Assembly (NCBI GenBank): GCA_049513055.1
Contig: JBEKWN010000001.1
Coordinates: forward strand, 1 to 64,000
Length of the DNA: 64,000 bases
Direction: 5' to 3'
From: UBA1163 sp049513055
GTDB taxonomy: Bacteria > Desulfobacterota > BSN033 > UBA1163
The notes beneath the pieces are model-generated. The model was not told the origin of the DNA and made no database searches. It was given only the letters and a program-made list of their open reading frames with translations. The translations under genes were made by a program, and so were the position numbers. Each line of letters starts with the position of its first letter. Position 1 is the first letter of the stretch. Positions 41,166-49,452 of this stretch are shown one piece after another.

Positions 41166-42851
41166 ATGAAAATTTATGATGTGGTACCAGGATTTGAGTT
41201 TGATGAGAAGTATGATTTAGAGCAATCGCCGGCTTGGTTTCTCGACGCCACCCACTCTGTCCCCCCGTGGACACCCATGTTCGGGTGGTTCTGGATCAAT
41301 TTCTGCCGACACGGAATGCAGTATGGCGCTGAGACCCTCTCCCTTCCCACTGTGAAAGGATGGGACTGGCGCTTTAAAGATGGAGGTGGCTATCTAACCC
41401 TCCTCATGGTCGATTCCGATAAAGAAAAGGCGGAAAGGGAGAAGAAGTTTAGAGAAGCCATTAGGCCCTTTGTGGAGAATTATGATGGTCTTTGGGGTGG
41501 TTACGTTAAGGAGATCCTGAAAAGATATGATAATTTGAAAGTCCTCGACGTCAACACTGCTTCGAATATCAAACTTCTTGAAAACTTCGAGGAGGTCATC
41601 GATACTTGTCGAAGAATGTGGGAAATCCATATGCACATGATGTATGGGACTTATACGCCCTATGTCCTATTTGAGCAACTCTGCATGCAGTTGTTGAACA
41701 TCGATGATACCCATCCCACTTTCCACAAGTTAGTGGCCGGCTTTGACAACGAAAGTTTTCGAGTAGACCGTAGGCTCTGGGAGTTCTCCAAGAAAGCAAA
41801 GGATATGGGTCTTGAGAGCCTCTTCATGGGGACTCCTTCAAAACAGATGAAGGCCAAATTGGGGGAGAGTGATAAAGGAAAGAAATATTTGAAAGAGTTT
41901 GATGAATTCCTTGATAAAGAAGCCGGCTGGAGGATGGAACGAATGGCTGAGATTAATGTCCCCACCTGGCAAGAGGATCCTACCCCAGGTTTTGAAACGG
42001 TAAAGATGTATCTTAAGAAAGGTGGGGATTTCGACTTAGATAAAGACCGTAAGAAGATTGAAAAGGAAAGGAAAGATGCAGAAAAAGAGGTCTTGGCTAA
42101 GATCGCTCCCGAGCAGAAGGGTTGGTTCTCCATGCTGATGAAAGTGGCTCAGAATTGCAGCCGTTTCAGTGAGGAGCACAATCATTATCTCGATCTCTAC
42201 ACCCACGCGTTGATGAGAAGATCCTGTATGGGATTGGGAAATCGATTCGCTAAATGTGGAGCGATTAACCAACCCGAGGATATTTTCTTCCTCATGCCTG
42301 ATGAGGTGAGAAAGGCTGGGATTAATCCTGATAAACTCAATCTCAAACCCATCGTCCAACGTCGACGGAAAGAATGGGAAGAATGGAATCAAAGAGGTAA
42401 TCCCCCTGCTATCTTTAAAGAAGGGTTTACTTTGGAGCAGGCGATCGGAGGATTAGTCCAATCTCTTGATCCAATCGCCCTCAAAGTAGTGGTGGGAAGC
42501 ATGCCCGTACCAAAGCCTGAACTCAAGGCAGACCTCTTGGGAACCTGCGGATCTTCAGGCATGGCGGAAGGGGTTGCTCGAGTAGTCCTCAGAGATGAAG
42601 ACCTACCGACCATCCAGAAAGGAGATATTCTTGTAGCAATGAGCACTTCTCCAGCCTGGACGCCCGTGTTTAGTATGATCAGCGGGGTCGTGGTGGATAG
42701 AGGGGCGAGCCTCTCCCATGCCGCTATTGTTGGAAGGGAGTATGGAATCCCTGTTGTGATGAATGTGTTTACCGGCACCCAGGTGATCAAGTCAGGTCAA
42801 AGGATCCGGGTAGACGGAAACTTGGGAGCCGTTTACATCCTGGACAAATAA
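41166..42851 (+). CDS. Phenylphosphate synthase alpha-like subunit (phosphohistidine domain protein), copy 2
   Basis: A 561-residue paralogue of the protein at 8721-10,568. The C-terminal mobile domain has the active motif RGASLSHAAIVGREYGIP, with the phospho-His at about residue 518, preceded by ILVAMSTSPAWTPVFSMI. The N-terminal ~430 residues share only general features with copy 1 (Trp- and charge-rich, helical), so it may act on another acceptor. It is translated together with gene B (1-base gap after the stop). The strong GGAGGTG ribosome site supports the ATG. Known relatives phosphorylate phenol; in this second locus the acceptor could be another phenol or a cyclic enol or alcohol. Confidence 0.8.
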   Translation: MKIYDVVPGFEFDEKYDLEQSPAWFLDATHSVPPWTPMFGWFWINFCRHGMQYGAETLSLPTVKGWDWRFKDGGGYLTLLMVDSDKEKAEREKKFREAIRPFVENYDGLWGGYVKEILKRYDNLKVLDVNTASNIKLLENFEEVIDTCRRMWEIHMHMMYGTYTPYVLFEQLCMQLLNIDDTHPTFHKLVAGFDNESFRVDRRLWEFSKKAKDMGLESLFMGTPSKQMKAKLGESDKGKKYLKEFDEFLDKEAGWRMERMAEINVPTWQEDPTPGFETVKMYLKKGGDFDLDKDRKKIEKERKDAEKEVLAKIAPEQKGWFSMLMKVAQNCSRFSEEHNHYLDLYTHALMRRSCMGLGNRFAKCGAINQPEDIFFLMPDEVRKAGINPDKLNLKPIVQRRRKEWEEWNQRGNPPAIFKEGFTLEQAIGGLVQSLDPIALKVVVGSMPVPKPELKADLLGTCGSSGMAEGVARVVLRDEDLPTIQKGDILVAMSTSPAWTPVFSMISGVVVDRGASLSHAAIVGREYGIPVVMNVFTGTQVIKSGQRIRVDGNLGAVYILDK

Positions 42852-42852
42852 G

Positions 42853-43908
42853 ATGCCTCCAAGAAAAACGACGCAAAATATCATCTGGTTCAAAGACTGT
42901 TCAGGGAAGAACTTTCCTCAAGTAGGGGGTAAAAATGCAAATTTAGGTGAGATGTTTAAACTCGGCCTCCGAGTCCCACCTGGATTTGCCGTCACCACGT
43001 ATGCCTTTGACACTTTTATAGAGAGAGGGAGGGTTCGAAACGAAATTGTGAGAACCCTCTCTCAAATTCCCTTTGAGGATATCAAAGCCTTGGAGGAAGC
43101 AGGTCTTCAGATTCGAGATCTTATCGAATCTACCCCCATTCCTAAAAATATTGTTAAAGAGATCAAAGAAGCTTATAAAAAATTAGGCGACCTCTGTGGA
43201 GTGGCGGATCTCCCCGTTGCCGTCCGATCCAGTGCCACTTCCGAAGATCTGAAGACGGCCAGCTTCGCCGGACAGCATGAATCTTACCTCTGGGTTAGAG
43301 GTAAAGAGGAAGTGATCCAACACATATTGAAATGCTGGGCAAGCCTGTTTACAAATCGTGCCATCGCTTATCGAAATCAGATCGGGTGGCCTCATGATAA
43401 AGTGACCATTAGTGTTGGAGTTCAGAAGATGGTCAATGCCAAATGTGCGGGAGTGATGTTCACGATTGATCCGGTGGTCGGAGATCCAGAGAAGATAGTC
43501 ATTGAAGGCAATTGGGGATTGGGCGAGAGCGTGGTCAAAGGAGAGGTCTCTCCAGACCACTTCCTGGTGGATAAAAAATCGCTCGAGATTTTAGAGAAGA
43601 TGATCTCTCCGAAAACCCTCTGCTATGAGTTGGTAGAAGATAAGGTCATCTGTATCGAACCTACCCTCGAAAGGCAGAATGAGCCATGCATCGATGATGA
43701 AGCATTGATGGAACTGGTCCGGCTCGGTAAAATCGCAGAAGCCCATTATCAATCGGCTCAGGATTTGGAGTGGGCCATCGATGTTGATCTCCCCTTCCCT
43801 GAGAATGTTTTTCTTGTCCAGACCCGGCCCGTGACAAGTGCGGGGAAACCAAAACAGAGCAATACGGATATCATTATCGATATGATGTCCTCCCTTTTCA
43901 GAAGATAA
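42853..43908 (+). CDS. Phenylphosphate synthase beta-like subunit (PEP-synthase N-terminal domain), copy 2
   Basis: A 351-residue PEP/pyruvate-binding (ATP-grasp) protein, close relative of the product at 7549-8616. Motifs are GGKNANLGEMFKLG, VAVRSSATSEDLKTASFAGQ, GVMFTIDPVVGDPEKIVIEG and NWGLGESVVKG, all in the same order. It starts one base after the stop of the A-like gene, so the two are translationally coupled and almost surely form one enzyme. As in the first locus no CBS-domain third subunit is near. It would carry out the ATP-dependent phosphorylation of the His in the A-like subunit. Confidence 0.85.
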   Translation: MPPRKTTQNIIWFKDCSGKNFPQVGGKNANLGEMFKLGLRVPPGFAVTTYAFDTFIERGRVRNEIVRTLSQIPFEDIKALEEAGLQIRDLIESTPIPKNIVKEIKEAYKKLGDLCGVADLPVAVRSSATSEDLKTASFAGQHESYLWVRGKEEVIQHILKCWASLFTNRAIAYRNQIGWPHDKVTISVGVQKMVNAKCAGVMFTIDPVVGDPEKIVIEGNWGLGESVVKGEVSPDHFLVDKKSLEILEKMISPKTLCYELVEDKVICIEPTLERQNEPCIDDEALMELVRLGKIAEAHYQSAQDLEWAIDVDLPFPENVFLVQTRPVTSAGKPKQSNTDIIIDMMSSLFRR

Positions 43909-43955
43909 GCGGGCTCTTCTTCCTCTCCGGTCATGAAAGGGAATTGGAGGAACCT

Positions 43956-44276
43956 ATGTATGTCCGAATGACCTTTTTCAAATTAAAAATAGGCAAGATG
44001 CAGGAGTTACGCGAGACTTACAATAAGGAGGTTGTTTTAGCTCACAAAGGCCATAAGGGAATTCGCTTCGTCCATCTCCTTGAGTCTTTAGACAATAAAG
44101 ACGAAGGGATTTCTATCACCGCATGGGATACCAAGGCAGATGTCGAGGCCTATGAGAAGAGCGGAGACTACGAAAAACTGGTTGCGAAATTCAAGGACAT
44201 GTATGCCGAGGAACCGTTGCTTAAATCCTATGAGGTGACCGCCAGCTCTGATCCCATCATCCTTCGTATATTTTAA
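43956..44276 (+). CDS. Small ABM-like (dimeric alpha-beta barrel) protein
   Basis: A 106-residue protein that looks like an antibiotic-biosynthesis-monooxygenase-type ferredoxin fold: it begins YVRMTFFKLKIGKMQELRET, then IRFVHLLESLDNKDEGISIT, then AWDTKADVEAYEKSGDYEKL. These small folds bind heme-free substrates or act as chaperone-like partners. The frame opens at TTG 43,944, but GGAGG at 43,946-43,950 is ideally placed for ATG 43,956. It follows the B-like gene by 47 bp and precedes a two-domain protein of related fold. A monooxygenase role is unlikely in an anaerobe; isomerase or decarboxylase-type chemistry is possible. Confidence 0.65.
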   Translation: MYVRMTFFKLKIGKMQELRETYNKEVVLAHKGHKGIRFVHLLESLDNKDEGISITAWDTKADVEAYEKSGDYEKLVAKFKDMYAEEPLLKSYEVTASSDPIILRIF

Positions 44277-44293
44277 CCCACTGGGAGGGAAAG

Positions 44294-44953
44294 ATGATCT
44301 TTTTATTTAATCAACACTGGGACATTATCCCCGGGAAAGAAGAAGAATACACAAAATTTGCCATCAATCATTACATTCCTACCATGAAAAAGATCGGTAT
44401 CAATCCGGTAGGAGGATTTTATGTGGTAGTGGGGGAAGGTCCCGGGGTCATCTCGGTGGGGACAGTGGATTCGTTACAAAAACTCCAAAAGGCCATGGAA
44501 ACAGAAGAGTATGAGAAGGTAACGGCTCAGGTCCAGTGTTATGTCTTCAATTATTGTAGCAGAATTCTTAAGCCCACAGGGAGGGTGAAAACAGATAAAT
44601 ATACGATTCAATTAAGGGTATGGAAATTTAACCAATATTTTAATATCATCCCTGGGAAAGAGAAAGAATACTCGGAGTTTATCACAAAGGATCATCTCCC
44701 GACCATAGAAAAACTGGGTATCAAGATGACGGGCGGATGGCAGGTAGTGGTAGGCTCTGGTCCTTATATCGTTGCAGAAGGAACCGCGACAAGTATTGTC
44801 GATATTGCCAAGGCCCTTGAAAGTGAGGAATACAAACGAATCACAAAGATATTGACATCCAAGTATGTGACTGACTATAGCAGCCGCATCCTCGCTCCAA
44901 CTGGCCGTATCGAACTTCCTTATCTTCTGGAAAAAATGATGAAGGGATTTTAG
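44294..44953 (+). CDS. Two-domain protein made of an internal repeat (ABM-like)
   Basis: A 219-residue protein made of two clearly related halves of about 105 residues. Each half runs FNQHWDIIPGKEEEYTKFAI (half 1) or FNQYFNIIPGKEKEYSEFIT (half 2), followed by PT-K-GI-GG, a VVVGxGP motif, and YSSRILAPTGRIELP or YCSRILKPTGRV at the end. The pattern fits a fused dimer of the alpha-beta-barrel fold. No catalytic motif is obvious. GGGAGGG precedes the ATG, and the gene lies 17 bp after the smaller ABM-like gene, so both belong to the operon of the second phosphorylating pair. Confidence 0.7.
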   Translation: MIFLFNQHWDIIPGKEEEYTKFAINHYIPTMKKIGINPVGGFYVVVGEGPGVISVGTVDSLQKLQKAMETEEYEKVTAQVQCYVFNYCSRILKPTGRVKTDKYTIQLRVWKFNQYFNIIPGKEKEYSEFITKDHLPTIEKLGIKMTGGWQVVVGSGPYIVAEGTATSIVDIAKALESEEYKRITKILTSKYVTDYSSRILAPTGRIELPYLLEKMMKGF

Positions 44954-44984
44954 AGTTCAGAGTTGAAAATCTAAAGTTGTAGGG

Positions 44985-45581
44985 ATGAAACGGATTTATC
45001 AGAAAATTTTTGAGCGGGCGAAACCCTTCCTCCGTACTCGAAAAAACCTCATTCACACAAAGATTGCCCTCCGGTATGCCTTAAAGCTTCTAAATCACGA
45101 AAAAGGGGAAGAAGAAATTGCTATCCCTGCAATCATTCTTCACGATGTGGGCTGGAAGACCGTCCCTGAAAACTTACACCTGACTGCTTTTGGTCCAAAC
45201 CCATCTAATCCTAAATTGGCAAGAGTTCATGAAGTAGAAGGAGCAAAAATAGCTAAAGCCATTTTGGAGAAATTACATTATCCTCCTGCAAACGTAAAAG
45301 AGATCTATCAAATCATCCAAGGACACGATTCAAGAAAAAGACCCATCTCTTGGAATGATCGAATTGTTAAGGATGCGGATAAACTGACCCGTTATTCTCG
45401 AAAGGGTATGACCATTGATTTGGGTCGGTTCCAGGTTCCAACGGGAATTCATATCAATTTTTTAGAAGGGAAGGTCGAAGAATGGTTCCTCCTCCTCACC
45501 TCTCAGAAGTTGGCTAGAGAAGAAATAAACAGAAGAAGAAAAGAGATGATTGCAGTTGACAAAACCTCTTTGACTTTCTAA
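44985..45581 (+). CDS. HD-domain phosphohydrolase-like protein
   Basis: A 198-residue HD-domain protein. The metal-binding residues are seen as His in LIHTKIALRYAL, the HD pair in IILHDVGWKTV, His in VHEVEGAKIA, and Asp in VKDADKLTRYSRK. Such proteins hydrolyse phosphate esters or nucleotides. In a locus with an aryl-phosphate-forming enzyme pair it could act on a phosphorylated intermediate, but housekeeping nucleotide turnover is equally possible. The start has only a weak ribosome site and is 31 bp after the two-domain gene. Length is normal for stand-alone HD proteins. Confidence 0.8.
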   Translation: MKRIYQKIFERAKPFLRTRKNLIHTKIALRYALKLLNHEKGEEEIAIPAIILHDVGWKTVPENLHLTAFGPNPSNPKLARVHEVEGAKIAKAILEKLHYPPANVKEIYQIIQGHDSRKRPISWNDRIVKDADKLTRYSRKGMTIDLGRFQVPTGIHINFLEGKVEEWFLLLTSQKLAREEINRRRKEMIAVDKTSLTF

Positions 45582-45597
45582 AATCGGAACCAATCCA

Positions 45598-46023
45598 ATG
45601 AAAAGATTTTTGGTTGAAATTTCAAAAGGTAGATTCAAAATTCACGGCCTTGTCCAAGAGTTGGGCCAAGACATCCTGGTTTCCATCTGGGGAGGAATCC
45701 GACCTCACATCGGTGCTGTGGGAATGGCCATCCCGAGATCCAGCTTGAAGAATCAAAAAAAGTGGAGCGCCACCTCTTCCAATTTTACTTTCGTCGGCCA
45801 TAAAGAGGATACCTTGGTAAAAAAGATTTCAGAAAGGTTGGCAGCTCGATTGAGAAGAAATGTGGTGGTCACCGCAGGTGTCCACTGGGATGGGATCACT
45901 TCCAAAGAGATTAAGATTATCCAAAATCTCACACAAAAAATATCAGACCAGATTCAAAAAAAAATCCTGTCTGCTGGCAGGCAGGGGAGAAGACAAAATG
46001 AAGACCCTAAAAAAAAGGCCTGA
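45598..46023 (+). CDS. LpdD-like (gallate decarboxylase subunit D / prenyl-flavin chaperone-like) protein
   Basis: A 141-residue protein. The segments DILVSIWGGIRPHIGAVGMA, then the basic IPRSSLKNQKKW, GHKEDTLVKKISERLA and NVVVTAGVHWDGITSKEI follow the pattern I remember for the LpdD subunit of gallate/protocatechuate decarboxylase, which is thought to handle prenylated flavin for the UbiD-type partner. The call is by motif memory, not by search. No ubiD gene is near: the ubiD/ubiX operon is 27 kb away. The last 26 bases overlap the CoA-ligase-like gene. The C-terminus is a basic tail (RRQNEDPKKKA), possibly only by-product of the overlap. Confidence 0.6.
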   Translation: MKRFLVEISKGRFKIHGLVQELGQDILVSIWGGIRPHIGAVGMAIPRSSLKNQKKWSATSSNFTFVGHKEDTLVKKISERLAARLRRNVVVTAGVHWDGITSKEIKIIQNLTQKISDQIQKKILSAGRQGRRQNEDPKKKA

Positions 46024-47347
46024 TTTCTACTGGAATCCGATTGTGGAGACTCTCCCATTGGAAAGATTGAGAGAACTTCAGGCCAGAAAATTTAAAAAAA
46101 TTCTGGAGTGGGCTTACGAGAGATCAAAGTTTCATCGAAAGCTTTATCAGGAGGCAGGGCTTGAACCGGGTGATATCAAATCCTATGAAGATATAGCCAA
46201 AGTGCCTAAGGTGGAAAAGTCAATGATGAGAGATATCCAGAGAAAGGATCCCTTCCCTTATGGAGATGCTCTCTGTGTTCCTTTGGAAGAGGTCACGGAA
46301 TTTCGGCAGACCAGTGGAACAACCGGAACTCCAGTCTATCAACCTGATACCTGGCAGGACTGGGAATGGTGGTCTGAATCCTGGGCTTACCTCCTCTATG
46401 CACAAGGTTATCGAAAAACGGACCGAGTATTCCTTCCCTTCGGATATAATATTTTTGTCGCCTTCTGGGCAGGTCATTATGCGGCTGAAAAGATCGGTTG
46501 TGAAGTCGTCCCAGGCGGAGTCCTCGATACAGAGGCTCGTATTCTTAAAATCCAGGAACTTCGGGCCACCGCCATGATGGCCACCCCGACTTATGTATTA
46601 GGAATGGCCGATACCGCTAAGAAGAAGCTGGGCATTGATCCAGCTCGAGATCTCACCATCAGAAAGATCACCTGCGCAGGCGAGCCAGGTGCAAGCATTC
46701 CATCTACCAAGCAGAGAATGGAAGAGGCCTGGGGGGCGAAGGTCTATGATCATGTGGGGGCTACAGAGATCGGGGCTTGGGGCTTTGAATGCACGGCCCA
46801 ACCCGGCGGCCTTCATGTCAACGAAGCCCTCTTTCTCACTCAGTTAGAGGATATTGAAACAGGAGAGATGATTGAAGAACCGGGGCGAAAGGGGAAGATT
46901 GTCATTACCGCCCTTGACCGGATCGCCCAGCCCTGCATTCGATTCGACTCCAAGGATGTGGCAGAATGGTCGAAAGAACCCTGTCCCTGTGGAAGAACAT
47001 TCCGCATCATTCAGGGAGGGGTCGTTGGAAGGGCAGATGACATTACAAAAATCAAAGGTGTTTTGCTCGCTCCTTCAGCCATTGAAGAAGTGGTTCGCTC
47101 TATTAAATGGCTGAGTAATGAATTTGAGGCGGTGGTCACGAAGAAAGGAGATCTTGACGACATCACACTCAAGATCGAAATTTTACCAGGAGAGGAAAAA
47201 AATCGTGAGGCCATCCTCACCCAACTGAAGGATCAACTACGATTAAAAACGAACCTGGGTTACAACATCGAAGTTCATCCATTCAATTCCTTGCCTCGTT
47301 ACGAGGTGAAGGCCAAACGATTTAAAGATCTGCGGAAACATGGATAG
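45998..47347 (+). CDS. PaaK-like (phenylacetate-CoA ligase family) AMP-binding enzyme
   Basis: A 449-residue adenylate-forming ligase of the phenylacetate-CoA ligase type. Seen are the start YWNPIVETLPLERLRELQAR, the P-loop-like QTSGTTGTPVYQ, the motif YDHVGATEIGAWGFEC, and ALDRIAQPCIRFDSKDV followed by CPCGRTF, a Cys pair often present in this family. The ATG at 45,998 follows GGGGAGA; the upstream part of the frame is shadow of the LpdD-like gene. It would activate an aromatic or other carboxylic acid to its CoA thioester. It is the best candidate for entry of a carboxylated product into CoA-linked ring degradation. Substrate not determined. Confidence 0.88.
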   Translation: MKTLKKRPDFYWNPIVETLPLERLRELQARKFKKILEWAYERSKFHRKLYQEAGLEPGDIKSYEDIAKVPKVEKSMMRDIQRKDPFPYGDALCVPLEEVTEFRQTSGTTGTPVYQPDTWQDWEWWSESWAYLLYAQGYRKTDRVFLPFGYNIFVAFWAGHYAAEKIGCEVVPGGVLDTEARILKIQELRATAMMATPTYVLGMADTAKKKLGIDPARDLTIRKITCAGEPGASIPSTKQRMEEAWGAKVYDHVGATEIGAWGFECTAQPGGLHVNEALFLTQLEDIETGEMIEEPGRKGKIVITALDRIAQPCIRFDSKDVAEWSKEPCPCGRTFRIIQGGVVGRADDITKIKGVLLAPSAIEEVVRSIKWLSNEFEAVVTKKGDLDDITLKIEILPGEEKNREAILTQLKDQLRLKTNLGYNIEVHPFNSLPRYEVKAKRFKDLRKHG

Positions 47348-47361
47348 GACATGGGGGAATT

Positions 47362-47538
47362 ATGAACCGAAGAGAAATAAGGAAAATCGATACACGAATC
47401 AAAGTGATCAAGAAAGCGGCTCAAGAACTAAAAGAACTCTCGGCCGGGATACCAGCCATCGACCGGAACACAGTACGAATCCTTGCATCGGTGAAGATGC
47501 TGGAGATTAACATCAGTGATGTGAAAGATCTAGTCTAA
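47362..47538 (+). CDS. Small conserved-looking protein after the CoA-ligase gene
   Basis: A 58-residue protein, highly charged: begins NRREIRKIDTRIKVIKKAAQ and ends LEINISDVKDLV. It has no recognised motif and is probably a helical hairpin. The ATG is 15 bases after the ligase stop, with GGGGG ahead. The frame and spacing look real, and the next gene is convergent. It may be a small regulatory or structural protein of the ligase operon. I am unsure of its function. Confidence 0.6.
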   Translation: MNRREIRKIDTRIKVIKKAAQELKELSAGIPAIDRNTVRILASVKMLEINISDVKDLV

Positions 47539-47602
47539 AAGTGGGTGTCGATCTTTTAAAGGATCGATCTCAAGAAAATCCTTCCCAAAATTTGAACCCC
47601 TT

Positions 47603-48577
47603 TTAATAAGTACGTGTCACAGTCTTCTTGGAAGTCACAAACCTCCGTACCCTCGCCGCCATCTCTACCAATCCTCCGGGCAGAAGCAAAACCACCAAAA
47701 TGAAGAGGACTCCGAAGATGAAGACATGGAGCTGTGGGAAGGTTCGTACAAACAACTCTTTAAAGATTGCATAAAAGAAGGCCCCAATAATTGGACCCAC
47801 AATGGTGCCGACTCCTCCCACAAAGGTGATGAGAAGGGAATCAAAGGTCCAGATCGGACTAAAGGGGAGGTCATGATAATAACTGACATGGTAAAAGGCG
47901 AACGCCCCTCCTGCTAACCCAGCGAAGAAGGAGCTGATGAACAAGGCAATGATTTTCTGCCTGAAGGTATTCACCCCCGAAGCCTTGGCGGCTTCTTCAT
48001 CCTCCCGTACAGCCACCATGCCTAATCCCAACTTAGAATGACTGATCCAATAGACAACGGCGACAGTGATGGCAGCCAAGATCAAAAAGAGATAATAACG
48101 GGGGATCAGGTTGTATGTGGTGATGTAATCCCCGGGTAGATCCGCTACTGTGGGAAGGACATTGCCAATCGTGATCTTTAATATTTGCCCCAGACCAAGA
48201 GTGCCGATGGCGAAATAAATTCCTTTTAAGCGGAGAGCAGGATGACCGATGATCAGAGCAAACACCACAGCCACGACCCCTCCGGTTAGAAAGGCCAAAA
48301 AGAACGGAGTCCCCTTCACCCATAAAACCCGTGTGGTGATTGCTCCTAACCCAAAGAAGGCAGCGTGTCCCAAACTCACCTGTCCTGCATAGCCAGCCAG
48401 GATATTCCAACTCTGGGCTAAGCAAATATATAAGAAGATAAGGATCATTAAATTGATAAGATCATTTCTTTTTGTCAGCAATGGGACGAGGGCGAGAAAG
48501 ATGGCAATCCCTAAACTTAAGAAAAGGGTCTTCCGATGGCTGGGCAATGGATCCTCCTTAACCAATGCTTTTACCAA
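47603..48577 (-). CDS. livM: Branched-chain-amino-acid-type ABC transporter permease, LivM
   Basis: A 324-residue inner-membrane permease of the HAAT family with about nine membrane helices. Hallmarks are LAQSWNILAGYAGQVSLGHAAFFGLGA near the start and GLGMVAVREDEEAAKASGVN, the loop that contacts the ATPase, in the second half. Length is typical. It overlaps the LivH gene by 20 bp; the reading order on the minus strand is substrate-binding protein, LivG, LivF, LivH, LivM. These systems import branched amino acids but are often used for aromatic acids in degraders, which fits the neighbouring CoA-ligase gene. Confidence 0.93.
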   Translation of the reverse strand: MVKALVKEDPLPSHRKTLFLSLGIAIFLALVPLLTKRNDLINLMILIFLYICLAQSWNILAGYAGQVSLGHAAFFGLGAITTRVLWVKGTPFFLAFLTGGVVAVVFALIIGHPALRLKGIYFAIGTLGLGQILKITIGNVLPTVADLPGDYITTYNLIPRYYLFLILAAITVAVVYWISHSKLGLGMVAVREDEEAAKASGVNTFRQKIIALFISSFFAGLAGGAFAFYHVSYYHDLPFSPIWTFDSLLITFVGGVGTIVGPIIGAFFYAIFKELFVRTFPQLHVFIFGVLFILVVLLLPGGLVEMAARVRRFVTSKKTVTRTY

Positions 48578-49439
48578 ACAATCCCTGAGGTCTGAACTCT
48601 AACACTAAGAGAAAGATTACCAGGCCGACGACTTCCATGTAGGGACCGACAAACAATGTACTGACCGACTCAACTGCTCCTAATAGCACCCCGGCCACAA
48701 AAGCCCCTCCAATGTTCCCCAATCCGGCTAACACCACAACGATGAGGGCCTTCAGCGTCCATTCCAGACCCATGGCTGGATGAATGGCATAACCGACGCT
48801 CACGATAGTACCAGCCATCGCCGCCAACGTGGCCCCTAAGGCAAAAGAGATCATAGAGGTCTTCTCGATATTGATCCCCATCAAAGCAGCAGACTCCCAA
48901 TTCTCCGTGGTCGCCCGGATGGCCTTACCGAAATAGGTCTTGGTGAGAAACTGTTGAAGGGCAAGAATGACAATGGTGGCCAGGACCAATCCCGAAAAAC
49001 GGATAAAGGGAAAACGAAGTCCTAATAAACTGAACCCCCATCCTGAATAGATGACACTCACACTCCTCTCATCAGCAGTCCAGAGCCGGATGGCAAGATT
49101 TTGGAAGACCAGGGAGAGGCCGAAACCAATGAGCAAAGAATTTTTTATCTTCACCTCTTCATGAAGTTTGGCCAGTGGAGAAAAGAGCCCTTTGTAAAGA
49201 CCCATTCCTATCAGGAAGAGAACAAACGCTGACGGAAGTAAGGAGAGAAAAGGATCAATATGATAGAGGGAGAAGAACCAGAAGGTCACATATCCTCCCA
49301 GCATCAGCAACTCCCCATGGGCGACATTCAACATCTTCATCACCCCGAAGACGAGGGAAAGCCCTACAGCTGCCAGCCCATAAAGGCCCCCGACAAAGAT
49401 GCCGAAAATTAAACTCTGGGCGAGCACTTGCCAATTCAT
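48558..49439 (-). CDS. livH: Branched-chain-amino-acid-type ABC transporter permease, LivH
   Basis: A 293-residue permease, partner of LivM. It begins VLAQSLIFGIFVGGLYGLAA and GLSLVFGVMKMLNVAHGELLMLGGYV, both standard for LivH, with the ATPase-contact loop GKAIRATTENWESAALMGIN near the middle. About eight membrane helices are expected. The start is 13 bp after the LivF stop. Together with LivM it forms the translocation channel of the importer; the binding protein at 51,015-52,238 provides specificity. Confidence 0.93.
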   Translation of the reverse strand: MNWQVLAQSLIFGIFVGGLYGLAAVGLSLVFGVMKMLNVAHGELLMLGGYVTFWFFSLYHIDPFLSLLPSAFVLFLIGMGLYKGLFSPLAKLHEEVKIKNSLLIGFGLSLVFQNLAIRLWTADERSVSVIYSGWGFSLLGLRFPFIRFSGLVLATIVILALQQFLTKTYFGKAIRATTENWESAALMGINIEKTSMISFALGATLAAMAGTIVSVGYAIHPAMGLEWTLKALIVVVLAGLGNIGGAFVAGVLLGAVESVSTLFVGPYMEVVGLVIFLLVLEFRPQGLFGKSIG

Positions 49440-49452
49440 GGTTTATGATCCC

